Below, one piece after another: positions 53,544 to 61,768 of a stretch of 64,000 nt of DNA; position 1 is the stretch's first letter, and the number at the start of each line of letters is the position of its first letter. The stretch is taken from NCBI GenBank assembly GCA_016462645.1, contig JAEMSX010000014.1:1-64000 (forward strand). The letters are read 5' to 3'. This DNA comes from Thermoleophilaceae bacterium (lineage in GTDB: Bacteria > Actinomycetota > Thermoleophilia > Solirubrobacterales > JACPNS01). The notes under the pieces are model-generated. The model was given only the letters and a program-made list of their open reading frames with translations. It ran no database searches and was not told the DNA's origin. The position numbers were made by a program, and so were the translations under genes.

Positions 53544-54725
53544 CTACAGCCAGCGACGATCGAGTACGAAACCGCGTTGGCGCTCAAGGATCCTGAGTGC
53601 AGCTTTACCCGTGTTCGCGACTTCGCTGAAGTCGCGGCCGGTTGCCGGAAGCACGCCGACGCCGGAGAGGCTCTCGTGGGCCGAAATAGCTTCAGCCATT
53701 TGCAGCTCAAGCCCTGCCGTTGTGTCACGGAAAGTCTCCTTGCGGGCGGACGTGGCTTGCACCCGGAGCGCACGCAAAAAGTGCCGCCACGACCGAGCAA
53801 GTTTGTAGTCGACCGTGCTCGGCTGGGCACCGGTGAACAAGATGTCTGAATAGCTATTTTGAAACTCGACTGAAAGTCGGAGATCGTCGAGCATCCCTAC
53901 CTGCTGCGCGAGGTCAAGCGACGAAATCGGATACTCGGAGAGCGTGCGCGGTGAATAGAAGTACGGCGCTTGACGAGCCATGGCGTCATCGTCTCCCACG
54001 AAGAACTTGTCGACCCCGAAGCTGCGCACATTTTTGAAGTTCCCCGAAGCTATGGCATCGATGTTCGCGGCTGCAGCGATAAGCATCTGTTGATGCGCAT
54101 ATCCGAGAACCACTTTCCGGCCCGTCAGCTTGATCCCAGCTAGGAACGAGATGAGGTTGGAAAGCCAGAGCGCGTCGCTGACTAGGTATTGATTCGCGGG
54201 CGGTTCGGCGACGACGTAATACCCGTCGACATTCCAAGTTGTTGCTACATCTGCGATTCGACTGATGGGCTGACGATTTCTGACGACCTCCGCTCCCATG
54301 CAAATCGTTGCCCATCGGTCCTTCCCTTCGAGAACATCAGCAGAGGCCTCGGTCACCGCCCGCTGCTGATCTATCCAAGCCGGAAGACCGTTCAGGTCGA
54401 CGTAGCGCCCTGGGAGAATCACCGCTCTTGTCTCAAGCGAACTATTAATGTTCCGCAGCCCAACCAGCGCCGCATTGACGTCAGAATCGAGATCCACATA
54501 CCAATGTTCGTGGTCCGTCAGCCGTTCGTAATTCGAGTCAGCCCTAAACATCTGCGGATCCAGCAGAACCGATCCGCCGGCATCGCGCATCTGTTGCGAG
54601 TAATTGGTTAGATCCGAGATGTTGGCGTCTCGCGGACTGAGGATTACTGTTCCTCCGCCCCAGTCCGAGAGGAGCTCACGGCACATCACCTGGGCGTTGA
54701 AACCGGCCTGCAGATACAAATCCAT
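53544..54725 (-). CDS. Unknown 393-residue protein of kinase-nuclease operon
   Basis: 393 residues. Repeated strand-helix units (GGGTVILSPRDANISDL, GGSVLLDPQMF, GRKVVLGYAHQQML) suggest a TIM-barrel fold, possibly related to tRNA-guanine transglycosylase-like or sugar enzymes, but no active-site motif is certain. It begins 3 nt after the kinase gene, so it is probably its substrate or its output. I do not name a function. Confidence 0.55.
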   Translation of the reverse strand: MDLYLQAGFNAQVMCRELLSDWGGGTVILSPRDANISDLTNYSQQMRDAGGSVLLDPQMFRADSNYERLTDHEHWYVDLDSDVNAALVGLRNINSSLETRAVILPGRYVDLNGLPAWIDQQRAVTEASADVLEGKDRWATICMGAEVVRNRQPISRIADVATTWNVDGYYVVAEPPANQYLVSDALWLSNLISFLAGIKLTGRKVVLGYAHQQMLIAAAANIDAIASGNFKNVRSFGVDKFFVGDDDAMARQAPYFYSPRTLSEYPISSLDLAQQVGMLDDLRLSVEFQNSYSDILFTGAQPSTVDYKLARSWRHFLRALRVQATSARKETFRDTTAGLELQMAEAISAHESLSGVGVLPATGRDFSEVANTGKAALRILERQRGFVLDRRWL

Positions 54726-54728
54726 GAC

Positions 54729-55580
54729 TTAGGCCGCCGAGCCAGGGCGAGCGTCGTCGAACCAGCCACGTGCGGTTGCCGCATCCGGCGGTCGTTCATT
54801 TACATGCGGCGAAAGCATCGCCGACACCAGTGCCGCCAACTGGCCTTCGTTGTCCCGTTCGAATACTGGCGCCTTGAATCCACCACCCTCGATCACCTCG
54901 CGAATATCGTGGCGAGGGTGGCCGAAGGGGTGCTCTCCCGTAGCGGCCTCAGTGAACACGACCGCCGTGGAGAAGAGGTCCGCCCGACTGTCAATCAATT
55001 CAGGTTTGTTTAGGTAGACCTCCGGTGGCGCGTAGCCGGCGGTGTGCGGTCCATCCCCATCCGTTTCGGTGAGCTTCGTGGTCCGACCAAGGACACGCGC
55101 AATCCCAAAATCGAGAAGTGCGACCCCTCCGTCTGCTCGCAAGATGATGTTTGCGGGCTTGATGTCGCGATGAACGATTTCTAGCTCCTCCATCTCGACG
55201 ATCGCGGTGAGCAGCGCATCGGCGAGTGAAATCGCTTCTTCCGCAGACAGCGGTTTGTCAGACCCAAGCCGTTTCTCGAGCGTGTCACCCTCCACTCGCT
55301 CTTCGACTAAGTACATGTATGAGGTCGACTCGATTTCAAGCTCTCCGCTTCGAAAGAGGGTCGGCACGTTGGAAAACGAGTGGCTCGTCAGAATCTCGAT
55401 TTCTTGAATCGCGCGCTGATCGTCCGGCCGAAGCACGACTTTCACAACCACGCCCCCTTTGTCGGGATCTTTTGCCGTAAGCACGATCTTTTGACCCGTT
55501 ACTTCGAACGGGGCGGCGATATCCGTCAACGCGGATTCGGCGGCCTCAACGGCCGAGATGACAGTTTGGAGATCTACCAC
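54729..55580 (-). CDS. Ser/Thr protein kinase (Hanks-type, atypical N-lobe)
   Basis: 283 residues from a GTG start. VVVKVVL holds the likely ATP-binding Lys, HRDIKPANI the catalytic loop, DFGIAR the metal loop, and APPE the end of the activation segment. The usual glycine-rich loop is not clear, and no TM or sensor domain follows, unlike PknB-type kinases. Middle gene of a three-gene operon with a nuclease-like regulator upstream and an unknown protein downstream. Stand-alone kinases in such islands can trigger abortive infection. Confidence 0.85.
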   Translation of the reverse strand: MVDLQTVISAVEAAESALTDIAAPFEVTGQKIVLTAKDPDKGGVVVKVVLRPDDQRAIQEIEILTSHSFSNVPTLFRSGELEIESTSYMYLVEERVEGDTLEKRLGSDKPLSAEEAISLADALLTAIVEMEELEIVHRDIKPANIILRADGGVALLDFGIARVLGRTTKLTETDGDGPHTAGYAPPEVYLNKPELIDSRADLFSTAVVFTEAATGEHPFGHPRHDIREVIEGGGFKAPVFERDNEGQLAALVSAMLSPHVNERPPDAATARGWFDDARPGSAA

Positions 55581-55585
55581 TTTGG

Positions 55586-56398
55586 CTAGTTAGAGCAAGC
55601 AATCGAGCCAACCCATTCGTTGAATAGCCATGAACCATGACTCTTCGGCGAGGGCGATCGAGTTGAACTGAGCACACACGTCAGCGAGTCGTTGCAAACG
55701 ATCGCACCGACGCCTACGGACTTTAGTGACTCAACAGTTTCTTCGCTCACTGCCTGTGTGCCCGTAAGGAGGTAAGACTCTGAGGCGAACCATTTGTTTC
55801 GCATCGCCTGTCGCATCACCCGACCCACATCCGAGACCTTTGCCTCGACTGCCACCAGGCGTCGGATGCCGTAAACGCGATCCAGCGCCGACGGCTCCCA
55901 CCTAGAACCGCGCATCCGAACGAAGCCCACATCGTGAAGTCGCTCCAATGACGAGGCCAAGCTACGCGTTGGCACGGCTAGGGCCAGAGCTAGGTCGTCG
56001 ACCACGCCGCCGCGAGATCTCCAAAGATGATGCATGACTTTTAAATCGTTCGGGACTCGGAGAGCATCCTTCGAATGCCACGTGCCGTAGACCGTGGGGT
56101 CAAACTCCGCAACCACTATGTCCGGGGAGGTCGTTTCCACGAGGGGCTCGACGAAGACAAGTCGCGAAAGTCCCGGGCGAGGAGTAGACCGATTCAAGTC
56201 CTCCAGATAGCGTTGGACAAGCCTGGACTCTGGCCCGTCAGTCGTGGTGCGAACGCGCAGGCCTGGCGCGCCGAGAGCTCGCTCAGCGGTGATCAGGTTC
56301 GGGTGCATCTCGTTAGTTTCGATCCATTTCAGCGTTCTCCCAACTCTAGGCGGGAGATCTGTCGGCTCCACAATTCCCGGACATTCGGCGATTCGCAT
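55586..56398 (-). CDS. Winged-helix protein with PD-(D/E)XK-like domain
   Basis: 270 residues. The middle (LKVMHHLWRSRGGVVDDLALALAVPTRSLASSLERLHDVGFV) is a winged helix. It is followed by DRVYGIRRLVAVEAKVSDVGRVMRQAMRNKW, which has the ExK and downstream helix of PD-(D/E)XK nucleases. May be a DNA-binding sensor that cuts or represses. 5 nt before the kinase gene, so it heads the operon. Confidence 0.65.
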   Translation of the reverse strand: MRIAECPGIVEPTDLPPRVGRTLKWIETNEMHPNLITAERALGAPGLRVRTTTDGPESRLVQRYLEDLNRSTPRPGLSRLVFVEPLVETTSPDIVVAEFDPTVYGTWHSKDALRVPNDLKVMHHLWRSRGGVVDDLALALAVPTRSLASSLERLHDVGFVRMRGSRWEPSALDRVYGIRRLVAVEAKVSDVGRVMRQAMRNKWFASESYLLTGTQAVSEETVESLKSVGVGAIVCNDSLTCVLSSTRSPSPKSHGSWLFNEWVGSIACSN

Positions 56399-56570
56399 TG
56401 TCCAGTACTTTCATTTATTTCTCAGATTCCTCAAATCTGCCTGCCCACCTAAGCGCAGACAGCGCGCGAAAGCGCGCCACAATCAAGCGTGGTGATCAGG
56501 CGGGGAGAAGTTGAGATTCGCCTCGGGCGGAAATCCGCTAAATCTCCGTCGAAGGCAGTAGATTGGGTTT

Positions 56571-56747
56571 ATGAAGTCAGATGTCATCCACGCGGGCAAA
56601 GTGACCACTGTCTCTCTCGCGATCCTCGCCTTCTTCGTCGGCGGAAGCGCACTTGTCGGCTTGTGGCTTTGGGCGGCGGTTGCATTTGTCATGGCCATCG
56701 TGGTGCTGGTTGAACCGGACTTCTCGCGAAAAAAGTGCGCGAAGTAG
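56571..56747 (+). CDS. Small two-helix membrane protein
   Basis: 58 residues, ending RKKCAK. Two hydrophobic helices, roughly 12-28 and 30-46, with a short polar link. No known family. Coding is supported by hydrophobic pattern and length only. Possibly a small membrane protein of the element, near its replication genes; a chance reading frame cannot be excluded. Confidence 0.45.
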   Translation: MKSDVIHAGKVTTVSLAILAFFVGGSALVGLWLWAAVAFVMAIVVLVEPDFSRKKCAK

Positions 56748-56888
56748 TAGCTCTACGCCGCCAAGCCACGTTTCGCATTCGGCCCGCGGTCGTCGTCGTC
56801 TGAGATCAACTTGAGACTCAGCTGAGATCCGGCGTGTCAAAACCACGCGCACGAATCCCGCTCCTGGAGCGAAATCGCAGTCCTTTGT

Positions 56889-56936
56889 CGAACCAAACTC
56901 CTCCCTCTCATGATGGATAGGAAGGAGTTTGGTTCG
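56889..56936. promoter_or_regulatory. Long inverted repeat, 14-bp perfect arms
   Basis: CGAACCAAACTCCT and AGGAGTTTGGTTCG are perfect 14-bp arms, extended by CCT/AGG past one mismatch, around a 12-nt loop. No T-run follows, so it is not a standard terminator. Located 237 nt before the replication-relaxation gene, where an origin or transfer site would be expected. Together with the repeats at 57039 it is the main feature of the 425-nt gap 56748-57172. Confidence 0.6.
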
Positions 56937-57038
56937 AGTCGGACTGTCCAGATGTATTGATCGATGCAGGATTCGTGCACAGGAGGTGTCCGGAGCAGCT
57001 TGGGGAGGTTGGTTGGGGTGAGTTTCTCTAGTTGGGGT

Positions 57039-57123
57039 GTGACGTTTTTTGTTTCTCGTGCATTCATGAGTTAAGGAATTTGCGAGTGAGCGTGACGTTT
57101 TTGCCAGCTCGTGCGTTCAGGAG
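57039..57123. repeat. Iteron-like direct repeats before the replication-relaxation gene
   Basis: Two 32-nt repeats (57039-57070 and 57092-57123) agree at 25 of 32 positions, sharing GTGACGTTTTT and CTCGTGC.TTCA. They are spaced 53 nt apart, about five helical turns. TTGGGG words (57014, 57032) precede them. The second repeat carries the GAGGAGG ribosome-site neighbourhood of the gene. Candidate origin or autoregulatory sites. Confidence 0.5.
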
Positions 57124-57172
57124 GCAAGAAGCAATTCAACGGCAGCGCGCAGCGCTGAGGAGGCACAGAAGC

Positions 57173-57907
57173 ATGGAACGCTTGACACAACTAGAACTGG
57201 ACATTCTGAAATTCGCTGGACGACAGCGATGTGTGCGCCCAGAGCACATCGAACATCGTTTCGAAGTTTCCAGGGCGACCGCGTACCGGCGGCCAGGAAG
57301 CCTGACCGAGCGCGGGCTGCTCGCCAGCTTCGAGGGCATCTCGACCGGCGGACGTGTGTTCGCCGCGACCCGCGAAGGACTCGCCACCGCCAGCTTGCCG
57401 CTTCGGCCGGCCGAGCCGACCACCTGGTTCCTCCCGCACGACGAAGCGATGACAAGTGTCGTCTGTGAGCTTGAGCGTCAGCATGTCGACTGCCTGACCG
57501 AACGCGAGATCGTCGCTCGCGGTCGGATGATGCGCGATGGCCGTCACGAATTCGAGCTGGAAGAAGTTCGCAACGGCCGCCGCGTTCAACACAGGCCAGA
57601 TGTCGTGTGCGAGTTGCCCGACACCGATTCGTTTATCGCGATCGAAGTCGAACTCTCGCCAAAAAACGTAGACCGTTGGCGCGACATTCTTCGCGCCTTC
57701 GATCGTCGTATCCATGTCGATGGATTCATCGGCGTCCTCTACGTGGCTGGGCCGGATGCTCGGGGAAGCCGAATCGCGGCGCTGGCGAACGAGACTGGAC
57801 TCGGCGCACGCTTCCAGCTTCGACAAACTTCCGACCTCGACCTACTCGGAGGACTCGTCGCGATCGTGAACGCCGATGCCGCGCCTACCGAAAGTGTCGA
57901 AGCATGA
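57173..57907 (+). CDS. Replication-relaxation family protein
   Basis: 244 residues. The N-terminal winged helix (LTQLELDILKFAGRQRCVRPEHIEHRF) is followed by domains typical of actinobacterial replication-relaxation proteins (EVRNGRRVQHRPDVVCELPD, AIEVELSPKNVDRW). These are linked to replication or mobilisation of integrative elements. ATG with GAGGAGG upstream is taken as start; the frame is open further upstream. The stop overlaps the excisionase start (ATGA). Confidence 0.78.
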   Translation: MERLTQLELDILKFAGRQRCVRPEHIEHRFEVSRATAYRRPGSLTERGLLASFEGISTGGRVFAATREGLATASLPLRPAEPTTWFLPHDEAMTSVVCELERQHVDCLTEREIVARGRMMRDGRHEFELEEVRNGRRVQHRPDVVCELPDTDSFIAIEVELSPKNVDRWRDILRAFDRRIHVDGFIGVLYVAGPDARGSRIAALANETGLGARFQLRQTSDLDLLGGLVAIVNADAAPTESVEA

Positions 57908-58212
57908 TGAAGGTCAGCACCGACACGAAGCTCACCCTTTCTGTTGCCGAGGCCGCCGATTACATCGGCGTCTCCTCCAAAACCATCTACCGCGCCATCG
58001 AATCGCGTCGCCTCAAGCACGCGCGCGTCGGCCAATCGAAGTGCTTCCGCATCCGCCCCGAGTGGCTCGACGACTGGATCAACGAAAGCGCCGTCGAACC
58101 CGAACCCGCAGTTAGCGAAGTCGCAATCAGGCGCGCGGTCACTCCGCCACGAACGGCACGCCGCGGACCGTATGCTCAGGCGCAGACACCCAGGCGCGGA
58201 TTCCTCAAATAG
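57904..58212 (+). CDS. xis: Excisionase (MerR/HTH_17-type DNA-binding protein)
   Basis: 102 residues. LTLSVAEAADYIGVSSKTIYRAIESRRLKHARVGQSKCFRIRPEWLDDWI is the HTH_17 excisionase fold, with a basic, Arg-rich tail. Overlaps the replication-relaxation stop and lies 12 nt before the integrase gene. It should bend attachment-site DNA to favour excision. Confidence 0.88.
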   Translation: MMKVSTDTKLTLSVAEAADYIGVSSKTIYRAIESRRLKHARVGQSKCFRIRPEWLDDWINESAVEPEPAVSEVAIRRAVTPPRTARRGPYAQAQTPRRGFLK

Positions 58213-58223
58213 GAGAAGCACCT

Positions 58224-59438
58224 ATGAGCGTTCACAAGAAAGTGAAAGCAAACGGCGACATCAACTGGTTGGTCCGGTACCGCGCAAGCGGACAGAACCG
58301 CCAGCAGACGTTCGCCAACAAGAAGCAGGCCGAGGCCTTCAACGGCCAAGTCCGGATGAGGCAGCTCACCGGCGAAATGGCCAAGATCGACGCAGGCAGG
58401 AAGTCGCTTGCGGAGTTTGGCGAGGAGTGGTGGGACACGGTCAGCGATCGTCTCTCAATCGTTACGCGCCAGAACTACTCGACCTGCTGGAACAACCACG
58501 TCCTTCCGTTCCTCGGAGAGATGCAACTGCGCGAGCTAACGCCTCGCGTGATCGAGGAGTGGCGCTCGGATCTCTCGCGCGCCGACCGGAAGGATCAGAC
58601 AGTCAAGAAGGCGATGAACGTTTTGCAGACTTGTCTGCAGAAGGCAGTCGTCTGGGGCGAGCTGCAGGTCAACCCCGTTCGCGAGGTCAAGAAGCCTTCG
58701 GGCAAGCGGACCAAAGCGGTGCGGCCGGTAGCTCCTCGAGAGATCGAGATCATGCGGAACCACATGCTCAAGCAAGGCAAGGACCGAGACGCGGCGCTAC
58801 TGGTCGTCCTTGGTTATGCCGGGCTTCGGCCAGGCGAGGCGCTCGCGCTTCGTTGGGATCACGTCCGCTCGAAGACTCTGCTGATCGAGCAGGCCCTCGC
58901 GCACGGCGAGATCAAGGAGACCAAGACCGGGGCAATCCGGTCAGTGCGAATCGTTCCGGCGCTCAAAGCCGACCTCGATCGCTGGCGGATGATTTCGACC
59001 CCGCACCCGAGCGGTCTCGTGTTCGCAAGCACGACTAACGAGGCCGGCCCCTGGCTGCATGAGGCGTACAAGAGTTGGTCGCGCAAGTCGTTCAAGGTCG
59101 CAGCATCTGCTGCTGGCCGTCCCGACCTGCGTCCCTACGACCTGCGCCACAGCTTCGCGAGCCTGCTGATTCGCGAAGGCAAGTCAGTGGTCGATGTCGC
59201 AGCTCAGCTCGGGCACGCCCCGACGATGACGCTGTCGACATACGCCCACGTGATGGCGGACCTCGACGATGACGATCGGCGCAACGCTGATGAGCTCATC
59301 CAAGAGGCCCGAGAGGAGGTCGCGCCACGGGCCACTTCCGAACAATCAAAGAAGGGGTCCGAAACTGAAGAAGGGGCCCACTCGAATGTTCGCCACTTGT
59401 TCGCCGGTGATGTTCGCCAGAAGCGGCTGATCGCCTAG
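58224..59438 (+). CDS. int: Tyrosine recombinase (integrase) of the tRNA-Thr element
   Basis: 404 residues. N-terminal arm-binding and SAM-like domains (about 1-150) precede the catalytic domain with GLRPGEALALRW (Arg), DLRHSFASLL (HxxR), QLGHAP and the tyrosine in LSTYAHV. All catalytic residues are visible. A ribosome site (TAGGAGAAG) precedes the ATG. The gene ends 17 nt before the tRNA-Thr, the standard position for an integrase using the tRNA 3' end. The tail is acidic and variable. Confidence 0.95.
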   Translation: MSVHKKVKANGDINWLVRYRASGQNRQQTFANKKQAEAFNGQVRMRQLTGEMAKIDAGRKSLAEFGEEWWDTVSDRLSIVTRQNYSTCWNNHVLPFLGEMQLRELTPRVIEEWRSDLSRADRKDQTVKKAMNVLQTCLQKAVVWGELQVNPVREVKKPSGKRTKAVRPVAPREIEIMRNHMLKQGKDRDAALLVVLGYAGLRPGEALALRWDHVRSKTLLIEQALAHGEIKETKTGAIRSVRIVPALKADLDRWRMISTPHPSGLVFASTTNEAGPWLHEAYKSWSRKSFKVAASAAGRPDLRPYDLRHSFASLLIREGKSVVDVAAQLGHAPTMTLSTYAHVMADLDDDDRRNADELIQEAREEVAPRATSEQSKKGSETEEGAHSNVRHLFAGDVRQKRLIA

Positions 59439-59455
59439 AACCCGCATAAAACCTA

Positions 59456-59528
<73 letters not shown>

Positions 59529-59599
59529 GGGAAGCGGCACATGTTATCGGCCGATTGCTGCAGAACTGAAGTCGGCTGCCTCGCGATAGCGGCTCGGGC

Positions 59600-59821
59600 G
59601 CAACTACTCACCGCTTGCCGCGGAAGGTCCACTCAAACCTACCCAAAAGGGTGTAGTGTGAAGAAGCACAGCAAAACAGCTTTCTAGATCCAGCCCTGCG
59701 TAGTGCCGGTCGCGAACCAGCGACCAAGCCTCACGGACCGCCTCTCCAAAGCGCCACCCACCCGGGCGCCGATATATCTCCGCAAAGCCGGAAACGACGT
59801 GCGCCCTGAGGAAGGCTTCTC
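59600..59821 (+). other. Structured leader before the ice-binding-type gene
   Basis: Non-coding. GGTCGC/GCGACC closes over GAACCA, and GGGCGC (59769-59774) pairs with GCGCCC (59801-59806). CGCAAAGCC lies between the arms of the second stem and the ribosome site GAGGAAGG follows. A riboswitch or structured leader is possible; no class is matched with confidence. Confidence 0.3.
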
Positions 59822-60988
59822 ATGCCCCACCGTTCCGCTCGCGTTCGCGCACCCGCGATCACTCTCTCACGTCCCTCGCCCACGCGTCGACACGCATGGA
59901 TCGCCACTTTCTTTACCGCTGCGGTCGTCGCATTCGCGCTTTCCCCCCAGAGCGCGTCTGCGGCACAGCCGCCCGTGAACCTCGGCACCGCCAACGCGTT
60001 CGCGCTGCTGGCCGGCTCCGCGATCACCAACACCGGTCCCTCGGTGATCAACGGTGACCTCGGCCTCAGCCCCGGCACAGCCTTCGGCGGATTCCCGCCC
60101 GGCACGCTCAACGGCACCGCGCACATCACCGACGCCGTCGCATCAATTGCGCAGAACGATCTCACCACCGCCTACAACGACGCGGCCGGCCGCGGTCCCT
60201 CGACGGCAGTCCCCGCAGACCTCGGCGGTCTCACCGTCACAGCCGGCGTCTACGAAAGCGCCAGCTCGCTCGGGCTCACCGGCGTGATCACGCTCGACGC
60301 CCAGAACGATCCCAACGCCGTCTTCATCTTCAAGGCCGGCTCCACGCTCACCACAGCGTCGGCCAGCGTCGTGCGGATGATCAATGGCGCTCAGGCCTGC
60401 AACGTGTTCTGGAAGGTCGGCAGCTCGGCGACGCTCGGCACCACTTCAACGATGGTCGGCACCGTCATGGCGCTCACCTCCGCCAGCCTCAACAACGGCG
60501 TCACGGTCCAGGGTCGCATCCTCGCGCGCAACGGCGCGGTCACGCTGATCAACGACACCATCTCCCGCGTCCCCTGCGCGCCGGGAACTGTCGGCGGTGA
60601 AGGCGGCCCGCCGATTCCCGCGCCCGGCAGCAGCACGGGCACAACCGCAGGCACAGGCACCGCAATCCTCCAGACCACGCCGCGATCGGTCGGACGCTCG
60701 ATCGGACGCTTTGGCACCTCGCGCTGCATCGACCGCTCGTTCAAGGTCTCTGTGACCGGCACGAAGATCCGCAAGGTCGTCTTCTCGGTCGGCGGCAAAC
60801 AGATCACCACGCGCACGAAGTCGCCGTACTCCGCAACAGTGCAGATCTACGACGGCGGAACGCGCACCGTGAAGGCCCGCGTGACGTTCACCGACGGCAC
60901 CAAGGCGCGCACGTTGAGCCTGCGCTTCAAGTCCTGCGCCGAAGCCACTGCGCAAGCCCCGCGCAGACCCGTCGGATTCACCGGTTGA
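59822..60988 (+). CDS. DUF3494 ice-binding-like secreted protein
   Basis: 388 residues. N-terminal Arg-rich region and hydrophobic signal (about 27-48). The DUF3494 domain opens VNLGTANAFALLAGSAITNTGPSVINGDLG and continues LTVTAGVYESASSLGLTGVITLDAQNDPNAVFIFKAGS, VTVQGRILARNGAVTLINDTI. A Gly/Pro/Thr linker follows, then a C-terminal beta domain (KVSVTGTKIRKVVFSVGGK). This family includes ice-binding proteins and other adhesins; ice activity here is not shown. Ribosome site GAGGAAGG. Confidence 0.9.
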   Translation: MPHRSARVRAPAITLSRPSPTRRHAWIATFFTAAVVAFALSPQSASAAQPPVNLGTANAFALLAGSAITNTGPSVINGDLGLSPGTAFGGFPPGTLNGTAHITDAVASIAQNDLTTAYNDAAGRGPSTAVPADLGGLTVTAGVYESASSLGLTGVITLDAQNDPNAVFIFKAGSTLTTASASVVRMINGAQACNVFWKVGSSATLGTTSTMVGTVMALTSASLNNGVTVQGRILARNGAVTLINDTISRVPCAPGTVGGEGGPPIPAPGSSTGTTAGTGTAILQTTPRSVGRSIGRFGTSRCIDRSFKVSVTGTKIRKVVFSVGGKQITTRTKSPYSATVQIYDGGTRTVKARVTFTDGTKARTLSLRFKSCAEATAQAPRRPVGFTG

Positions 60989-61000
60989 GCTGAGAGCCGT

Positions 61001-61723
61001 ATCAAGAGAACAGCCACATCCCTCGCCTGCGGGGCCGCACTGATCGTCTGTGCGGCCTCCGCCCCCTCTGCAAATGCCGGGGCAGTGCCGGCCTCTCAGC
61101 GCATCGTCGCGCTGTTTGCCGCGCACAATGTCCACGCCAGACCGAATAGCAACACCGCAGTCCAGCTGCGCATCCCAATCACCCGGCCGATAACCGGCGA
61201 GCGCACCAAGATGCCGCTGCTCGCTCGCAAGCGCGACTCGAAAGGCAAGCTCTGGTTCTACGTCCGCACCCCGGGACGCACGCTGGGCAAGCCGACCCCG
61301 CCCAAGAAGGGCTGGATCACCTCCGACTCGACCAAGCGCACGCAAACGGTCTGGGGCCTCGTCGAGGACACCAGTTCGCGCACGCTCCGGGTCTACCGCG
61401 CCGGCAAAGAGGTGAAGAAGTACAAGACGATCGTCGGCGCCCCGACAACCCAGACTCCGCATGGCGAGTTCTTCGTCGAGGAGAGCATCCACCTCCCCAA
61501 GAACGCCGCGGGTGAGCCGTACGCGTTGGCGCTCAGCGCGCGCTCGAACATCTTCCAGGAGTTCGAGGGCGGACCGGGTCAGATCGCGATCCACGGCCGC
61601 AACAGCATCGGTGGCACGCTCGGCACCGCCGTGTCCCACGGCTGCATCCGCGCATCCACCGGCGCGGTCACATGGCTCTCAAAACACATCGGGCAAGGCG
61701 TCCCGGTCACCATCAAACGGTGA
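61001..61723 (+). CDS. L,D-transpeptidase (YkuD) with signal peptide, apparent ATC start
   Basis: The YkuD domain is seen in QTPHGEFFVEES, GQIAIHGRNS and the active-site SHGCIRAS. An upstream SH3-like region precedes it. Crosslinks peptidoglycan outside the cell. The usual GTG (61085) would lack a signal peptide; the same frame upstream encodes IKRTATSLACGAALIVCAASA then PSANAGA, a convincing secretion signal, but it begins at ATC with GAGAG 5 nt upstream. Either ATC is a real start, or the ATG has been lost or misread. The minimal gene is 61085-61723. Confidence 0.82.
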   Translation: MKRTATSLACGAALIVCAASAPSANAGAVPASQRIVALFAAHNVHARPNSNTAVQLRIPITRPITGERTKMPLLARKRDSKGKLWFYVRTPGRTLGKPTPPKKGWITSDSTKRTQTVWGLVEDTSSRTLRVYRAGKEVKKYKTIVGAPTTQTPHGEFFVEESIHLPKNAAGEPYALALSARSNIFQEFEGGPGQIAIHGRNSIGGTLGTAVSHGCIRASTGAVTWLSKHIGQGVPVTIKR

Positions 61724-61768
61724 CCGGTCGACCTTGCCTGAAGTGACCGAACTAGCGGTGGTCCGCCT

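Noticed and set aside
59600-59821. c-di-GMP-I (GEMM) riboswitch
   Set aside because: CGCAAAGCC occurs, but the required upstream GCAAACC element and tetraloop receptor order are not seen; kept only as a structured leader.
60446-61639. Minus-strand open frame of 397 codons
   Set aside because: Lies opposite the DUF3494 and L,D-transpeptidase genes, both with clear signatures and signal peptides.
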